A stretch of DNA of 64,000 bases from assembly GCF_040412425.1 (NCBI RefSeq), contig NC_089744.1:33565743-33629742 (forward strand), written 5' to 3'. Both the position numbers and the translations under genes were made by a program. Shown here in pieces: positions 58,560-64,000 of the stretch. Every line of letters begins with the position of its first letter. Positions within the stretch are counted from its first letter, which is position 1. The stretch comes from Macrobrachium rosenbergii (Eukaryota > Arthropoda > Malacostraca > Decapoda > Palaemonidae). The notes under the pieces were generated by a model, which saw nothing but the letters and a program-made list of their open reading frames with translations, was not told where the DNA came from and ran no database searches.

Positions 58560-58840
58560 CCGTGATGCATGAAACTTTAACCAAGGCCTGGTGGTGGCCT
58601 ATCCTATATCATTGCCAGAAGCATGATTATGGCTAACTTTAACCATAAATGAAATAAAAACTACTGAGGCTAGAGGGCTGAAATTCGGTATGTTTGATGA
58701 CTGCTGGGTGGATGATCAACATACCAATTTGCAACCCTCTAGCCTCAGTGGTTTTTAAGATCTGAGGCCAGACAGGAAAAGTGTGGATGGACAGACAACA
58801 CTGACACAATAATTTTCTTACAGAAAACTAAAAATGACTA
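58560..58840. repeat. Dispersed-type foldback repeat
   Basis: Arms 58655-58699 and 58714-58758 are near-perfect inverted copies ('actgaggctagagggctg' / 'aaccctctagcctcagt', and 'ggtatgtttgat' / 'gatcaacatacc'). A second, weaker inverted pair (aactttaacca ... taactttaacc) lies just upstream. It ends in 'acagaaaactaaaaatgac'. From memory, similar sequence is common in shrimp genomic and transcript data, but I cannot verify this here. Likely a small non-autonomous element. Confidence 0.7.
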
Positions 58841-61480
58841 TACAGTATTGTGGTTATTAAACTGTTTTGTTGTTTTTCTTTTTAATTTTGTAAGAATCTA
58901 TTTTGATCTTTTTTTGGTACAGTATTGTTTACTGTGGTGCTGGACATTTTATTTTTTTATATGTATTACATTTTCACTGAAACTTGTACTAATTATATTT
59001 TGGGTTTCAATAGGAGACACCGTCTGTTTTTAGTTGTACACATTAGCAATTTGTTTTTTGAATTTGTGGTTATATATTTATTTATGTTGATCTGTTTACA
59101 GGTTTGAGGATTACATTATATGTTGATTGTTCATTAATGTTCAAAAGTTCATTTACTTATTTTGTGATACATGGCTTCCACACTGAGGGCTGGATAGACC
59201 ACTAGGTGTCAGACATCATTACTAGCTTGAGGAATTCTGGAGTTTGGTTTTCTTTTGCAATTTTTTTTTACAATTTTGTATTTTCTTCCCAGGTAGATGT
59301 GATTGAGGTTAGGAGAGTTTGTTCCTTGGGCTTGGGTTTCAGAATAAATTTTTTACTGCTTGAGACTGGAGTTTTGTTTCTCTCTGTTCACTCTGATGTT
59401 TTGTTTAGTCAGCTTCCTCTGTTCTAGTTGTTATTAAGACTGGGGACAGAAATTTCAGTTTTTGGGAGAGAGGGTTTCTCATACATTTGGTCTTGCTGAT
59501 AATTTGGCATGTCAGAGTTAGTTTTTTGTTTGATGGAGAGGTACTACCTTGTAACTTTATTAGATGTTTTATCAGCATTGTCCTCCAAATCCATCCATTC
59601 AATTTTTTCATGGTTAGACACCTCAGATTGAAGAGCTTTCAGGACTTGTATTTGCTTTATGTTGGTATTATTAGTTTTGGTGCCGTAGGTTGCTTATAAA
59701 GCTTCATTATTTTTCCCTTATCCTTTCGTTTTTATTAGGTATCATTTTACATTTAAATTCTTGGATGGGTCATGGAAACTGACTCTCAGCTCTAAGTTTG
59801 CTTCTGTAGTCTTGCTTGTTCTGTCTTGTAAGATCTAAACTTTATATCTTATACCTACTATTGTTTATAGATTTTCTGTGTTATCTTTCTTGGTGGGAAT
59901 CTATTATTGTTGTTCTAACAATCTCTTCTTCATCTCTTAGTAATATTACTGTCCCTTGTACACTATTCGTAGTGTCATGTCTACAAAATTTAATATTTAC
60001 ATTGTCTTTGTTATTAATTGAAAAATATTTCTCAGACTGATTTTGGGATGTAGTTTCAACAAGCCATTAATTTTCTTTGTGTAAAAGATATTTTTGACAA
60101 ATGCCTCAACTGAAGATAATATTAGTCAGAGTGCTAGTTTTGTGTTTGTTTTCGGTATTAGAAACCTTTAGAAATTTTTGGTCCCGAGAAATGTCAGAAT
60201 GGATCAAGGTTGGATGTTGTTTAAATTTTGTTTTTTTTGTTTCTTCTTATATGGTTTTAAAGTTACATTGGTTGATCTGTTTTACATTTTAATTAGTATT
60301 ATTGTATTAACTAAGGGACATAGGTTCCAGTTCAAGTAGGAAAGCCTCCTCCACCCATCTAGGGAAAATGTGAGGGATGATTGTGGATCTGTCACATATA
60401 CATTGGTCTGTTAAGATTGGACCAGTCACTGAAGGCAAGGTTTGTCGCTTTTTGGGTGATGGGGCGTTTAACCTGACCATGTCAGCTACTCAAAGTCTAT
60501 GGGTAAGTGGGGCATGCCATTAATCCTCACCCCCTTCAAGTTCTAAGAATAAACCAGTTCATATTTATTCATGCACTATGTTGCCAATAAAAGGTCCTTC
60601 TTAATAGTGGAAGAAAAAATGGAACAGGAAAAGGTGAGGAAGCTTACCTACTTTAGTTTGGAGCAGCTGCTTTTGACTAAATGATGATTCAGACCCATGT
60701 CACCACTCTCTAAAGCCCCCATCTCCCCCACCCCCCAACCCAACAAACAAAGGACTAGAAGTCTGAGGGGTAAATATCCTAGAGAGATTATGAACATGAA
60801 TAGTAGTCTTTCTAAAATAAAACTTAAATTACAACAAAGCACTTACTTGAGTAATACAGGTTGTCAGGTCAAGCTAGGCACCACTTGAGGCTTGGGTACA
60901 AAATGGAATTTAATTTCATTATGAATCAACTGAGATGTATAATGTTCTCTGGTTACCTACAGAAATCTTACTTCCATTATTCCTCTGTGACCTTCAACTG
61001 CAATTACTCCATGTTTGCCTGAACAGACTACATTATTAGTATCACAAAATATTTGTAAAGGCAACAGATGGCACCAACATTTATACATCTGAGTCTCCAT
61101 TTTTCATCTGCCCATCATTGTTTTAACATGTGCAGATTTGTTAAGAAGAGTTATGGGTTGTCTATGCTTGATTCATAAGAATGAATACATTATGAATATT
61201 TATTGTACTTATATTAAAAGCTTTAGGCCTTTTGTTCTACCATATTGTTTTATCTGGATGGCTGCAGTTCTTGGGATCAGTGTTTCTTGGACAAGATTAC
61301 TCAAAGTTGTATATTCATTTGTCTCAAGAGCAATTATAACAATCATGTCCTCCTTGAGAAATGAGGCCCCTTGAGTTGAACCTAACAGTGGTACTTTGAA
61401 GCTTCAGAACAGCCCCAAACAAACCCGTTTCAGTCACTGGACATGGGTCCTACCCTCAAGACAGGTTCCTTCTAGACCAT
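58841..61480. other. Intergenic, no gene recognised
   Basis: T-rich on the plus strand to ~60300, giving many short hydrophobic frames (Phe/Leu/Val rich) that are compositional. From 60300 less AT-rich, possibly decayed repeat leading to the DIRS-H fragment. Confidence 0.45.
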
Positions 61481-62071
61481 ACCTCAGGCAAGAGATTGGG
61501 GGAGCTTCATGGATTATCATACCTTGTCAGGCACTCAGACGGGAGGCAGTATTTCTCATTTTCTTTTGTTCCAGAATTTGTGACTAAGACACAAAATTCC
61601 TCGGTTCTAGACTCAAGGTTCAAGGTTCAAGAGCTTACCTGAGAAGAATGAGGAACATCAGACCAGAGTGCAAACTGCAAACTGCTTTTCATGAGTATGG
61701 GATGTTGCAAGAACACCATCTCCTGGCTACAGGAGGTAGTCTCCTGAGCTTACACATCCCCTGATAGTGTGGAGGACCCTCTAACCCATCCATGAGCTCA
61801 TAACATTAAGGGCGTTATGCTCTCTATCACCTTCCAGAAGAACTCAGTCCAACAGATAACAAGGGCAATTGTCTGGGACCATCAGACTACCTTCATTAGG
61901 GGCATTAAGCCCTCTCTCACCTTCTGTAAGAACTTCTCAGTCCAACAGATAATAAGGGCAGCAGTCTGTGACCATCAGACTACCTTCATTTCATTCTACC
62001 TGAGGGATGTCACCTTCAAATCCCTGTACACATTTTCATTAGGACTTGTAGTGTCACCTCGACTAGTGTAA
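61481..62071 (+). pseudogene. DIRS-H: tyrosine recombinase remnant
   Basis: A 53-codon open stretch (61481-61639) reads 'TSGKRLGELHGLSYLVRHSD' to 'FSFSFVPEFVTKTQNSS', matching the YR block with the first catalytic Arg and the following 'LPEFVAKT' motif of the other copies. The C-terminal block 'QTTFISFYLRDV' (61976-62011) contains the putative catalytic Tyr, as in DIRS-E 'TSFYLRDI'. The His-x-x-Arg region between is unrecognisable. A ~92 bp tandem duplication precedes the Tyr block. Distinct subfamily from DIRS-2. Confidence 0.65.
61806..61990. repeat. Two-copy tandem duplication, ~92 bp unit, within the YR remnant
   Basis: 'ctcagtccaacagataa' and 'gaccatcagactaccttcat' each occur twice (about 61842/61937 and 61878/61970). 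Copies differ by small indels. Confidence 0.85.
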
Positions 62072-62429
62072 TTACCAGGCACCACCTAGATTTTTCACAG
62101 CTCATTCAAGTACAGTACTTTGGTTTGAGTGCACTGCTGTTAGGGAAGAAGGGGTTTGTGCTGACCCATTCTCCCTCTCATAACTCAGTCCAGGTGCATT
62201 TGTGCCCGAGCACAAGTATGACCCCAAATGAACACAGGTAAGTTCAACTAGTCTAAAACGCAAGCCCTCATCTCCCCTTCTGTAACAAGGGGCTGGAAGG
62301 GGGAGGCAAAGCAGAGCCCCTATCCAAACCCACTGACTGCACAATCCATTGAGAGTTGCTGAACTTCCTGCCTCTGTAGAGGTGGTACTGGGTTCTTCAG
62401 GATTAACCCAACATATCTCCAGTCTGTAC

Positions 62430-62605
62430 CATATGGAGCAAGGATGGAAGCACTGCCCCATTCTCCCAGGCAGTACTAGGAAAGCAACATCACCCTGCCC
62501 TTGGGGCAGCGTTAGTAGAGCTTCACCTACCCACCCTCCAGGGCAGCGTGAGTGGTGCCAGCAGAGTAACACTGCCCCGCCCTTGGGGCAGTGTCAGCAG
62601 AGAGG
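62430..62605. repeat. Imperfect GC-rich tandem repeat
   Basis: 'cccttggggcagcgttagta', 'ctccagggcagcgtgagtgg' and 'cccttggggcagtgtcagca' recur at roughly 40 bp steps. The GC-rich patch contrasts with the surrounding sequence. The open frames on both strands over it follow the repeat. Confidence 0.6.
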
Positions 62606-64000
62606 CACCGGTACCCTCTCCTTTTTCTGCACAGTGTCATTCTGCTCTGTCCACAAAGTAATTAGCCCCTAACTACAGGTTCTACCTCCCCCCTAAGTAG
62701 TGTCTCCATATATGGTCCACACTGTGTTGCCACACTATGCAGTTCTGAAAATCTTCCACTCAATTTACTGTAAATCTATGGAACAGTCTTCCTGGTAGCA
62801 TCACCAATGTACATGCTCATAAATTTTAAGTGCTCTCAGGATGGCGTGTCTGGGAACAGACCATCACCCATGCTCATGTGAAGGTTTGGAAGGAGAACAG
62901 GATGGCCTATGGCCATACCATGTTGAAGCACCGATTCTCATCTAATCACCACCTCATTGAATTTTGTCAGGTGAAGAGCACTTCTACGGACATCTGGAAA
63001 GGTGACAACCCAAGTTAGAGAGCAACAACAGCACGTCTGTGCAATGCCTTTCGCTCACTTATGTGTTTTAGCATGATGTTGGTCGTTACCATACCATCTA
63101 CATTCAAGTGAACGAGATCATTCTACCAACTTTTACAACCTTCATAACGTAAGCTGATGGCGTCATATTCATCGGTAGCAGTTAGCCTCCATTTTTAGTA
63201 AACGTCCACATCATTGAACAAACAACTAACACATTCAAACCAATGGATCGTTCTTCCAGATGTTTATGACATATGTTACAACCTTCATTGGTTGTTTTCA
63301 TTGATAGTATCCAATGTCCGTTCCAATAATGTCTACAACCAAACAAATGAGTTCATTCCATCAGACTCTTAGGGCCGTCATTGCATGAACTGATGGCCTT
63401 TTACTCGTGTTCAGCCAGAGACTTCAACATTTTCAGGTAGGAAGAAATCTGTTTCATTGATCCCATTCAAACCTTGACTTTTGATTGTTCCTACACTAAT
63501 ATTACCCTTCGACTACAGGTCGGTTTTGTTTGCGGTGAATTTATGTAGAACCATACCACCATACACTTCCAAAACGGGAGTCAGTTAATACCGATTGTGC
63601 AAGATTTTTTCCCTGTGTGATCGGAATTACTTTCTAGCTCCATAAATCTACGGATCAGGCCTACTCCTTGGTACAACAGCCTCAGTGTCCTTCTGCAGGT
63701 ACTCTATTTAGCACAAGGATGAAGCCAAATTCTTGAAGACGGAAGGAGATGACATTGTGACTGAAGGTAGCCCCGGTCACAGCTCGCTCATGCCTCATCC
63801 GTGCTCGTGCCCTGGCCACATATGTGCTACCTGGACTGCTTCCCTCATATCGGAAACTTTTCACAGCTGTTGATTTTAATCGTTTCTCTCATGAGAAATA
63901 GCCAGATCCACGTCCCAATGGCCAAGACTGCTCATCTTGTAGTGAGTCCTAAACAACCATCCTCTCCTGTCAAGCCTTCATTCTACAGTTCAGTCTTAGG
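62606..64000. other. No gene recognised; possible decayed repeat
   Basis: 'NLWNSLPGSITN' (plus strand, ~62774-62810) resembles the C-terminal tail of non-LTR reverse transcriptases but stands alone. 63060-63420 has loosely repeated words ('ttacaaccttcat', 'gttcattcca') suggestive of an old tandem structure. Nothing that I would name. Confidence 0.35.

Noticed and set aside
62774..62810. Possible non-LTR retrotransposon RT tail (NLWNSLPGSITN)
   Set aside because: Too short and isolated; no upstream RT block or poly(A) tail found.
63682..63864. Minus-strand 60-codon frame with Arg-Ala repeats
   Set aside because: No family resemblance or context that would support a gene.
1..64000. tRNA, rRNA or other structured RNA genes
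   Set aside because: Scanned by eye for tRNA box A/B patterns and rRNA-like conserved words and saw none; a covariance-model search would be needed to exclude them.

Overview
The window looks like a decapod crustacean genome, possibly a caridean shrimp. The evidence is one intron-split arthropod EcKinase-like gene, long CT/GA and TA/CATA microsatellites, and an unusually dense set of DIRS-type (tyrosine-recombinase) retrotransposons of the kind abundant in decapods. The species is inferred by style, not proven. No prokaryotic feature, CRISPR array, tRNA or rRNA was seen.

Host gene: one gene is well supported. It is an ecdysteroid-kinase-like protein (EcKinase/CHK-like family) with a short 5' coding exon at 9358-9481 and a large terminal exon at 30161-31461. 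The spliced product is about 474 aa. The ~20.7 kb intron is filled by mobile elements stacked in each other.

Layout: 1-3250, decayed DIRS pol (RT, RNase H, tyrosine recombinase YR). 3260-4085, ~284 bp tandem repeat. 4320-5345, second YR fragment. 5559-5900, terminal-inverted-repeat MITE. 6264-6660, Tigger-like transposase remnant on the minus strand. 9528-18405, DIRS-2: complete ends but dead genes, with four TA-targeted MITEs inside it. 18723-20130 plus 28480-29425, an older DIRS (D) split by DIRS-E. 21136-28479, DIRS-E: structurally complete, with inverted terminal repeats, internal complementary region, gag and RT-RH-YR. 30161-31461, kinase exon 2. 38478-42354, DIRS-F: a short copy with intact ends that keeps gag but lacks RT, RNase H and YR. 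42.9-48.5 kb, microsatellites. 50.5-52.5 kb, nested Tigger-derived elements. 55829-58104, 5' fragment of a DIRS (G). 58655-58758, foldback repeat. 61481-62071, another YR remnant (H).

All securely identified DIRS copies lie on the plus strand. DIRS proteins work as a unit: Gag binds and packages the RNA, RT/RNase H copy it, and the YR integrates a circular DNA product without target duplication. None of the copies reads open as assembled. In DIRS-E the breaks I could trace in pol are mostly single-base losses in short G or C runs, so part of the damage may be assembly error. I found no convincing new biological system. The points most worth a second look are the internally deleted DIRS-F, the DIRS-E frameshift pattern, and the two Tigger-derived elements that share a core but not their ends.
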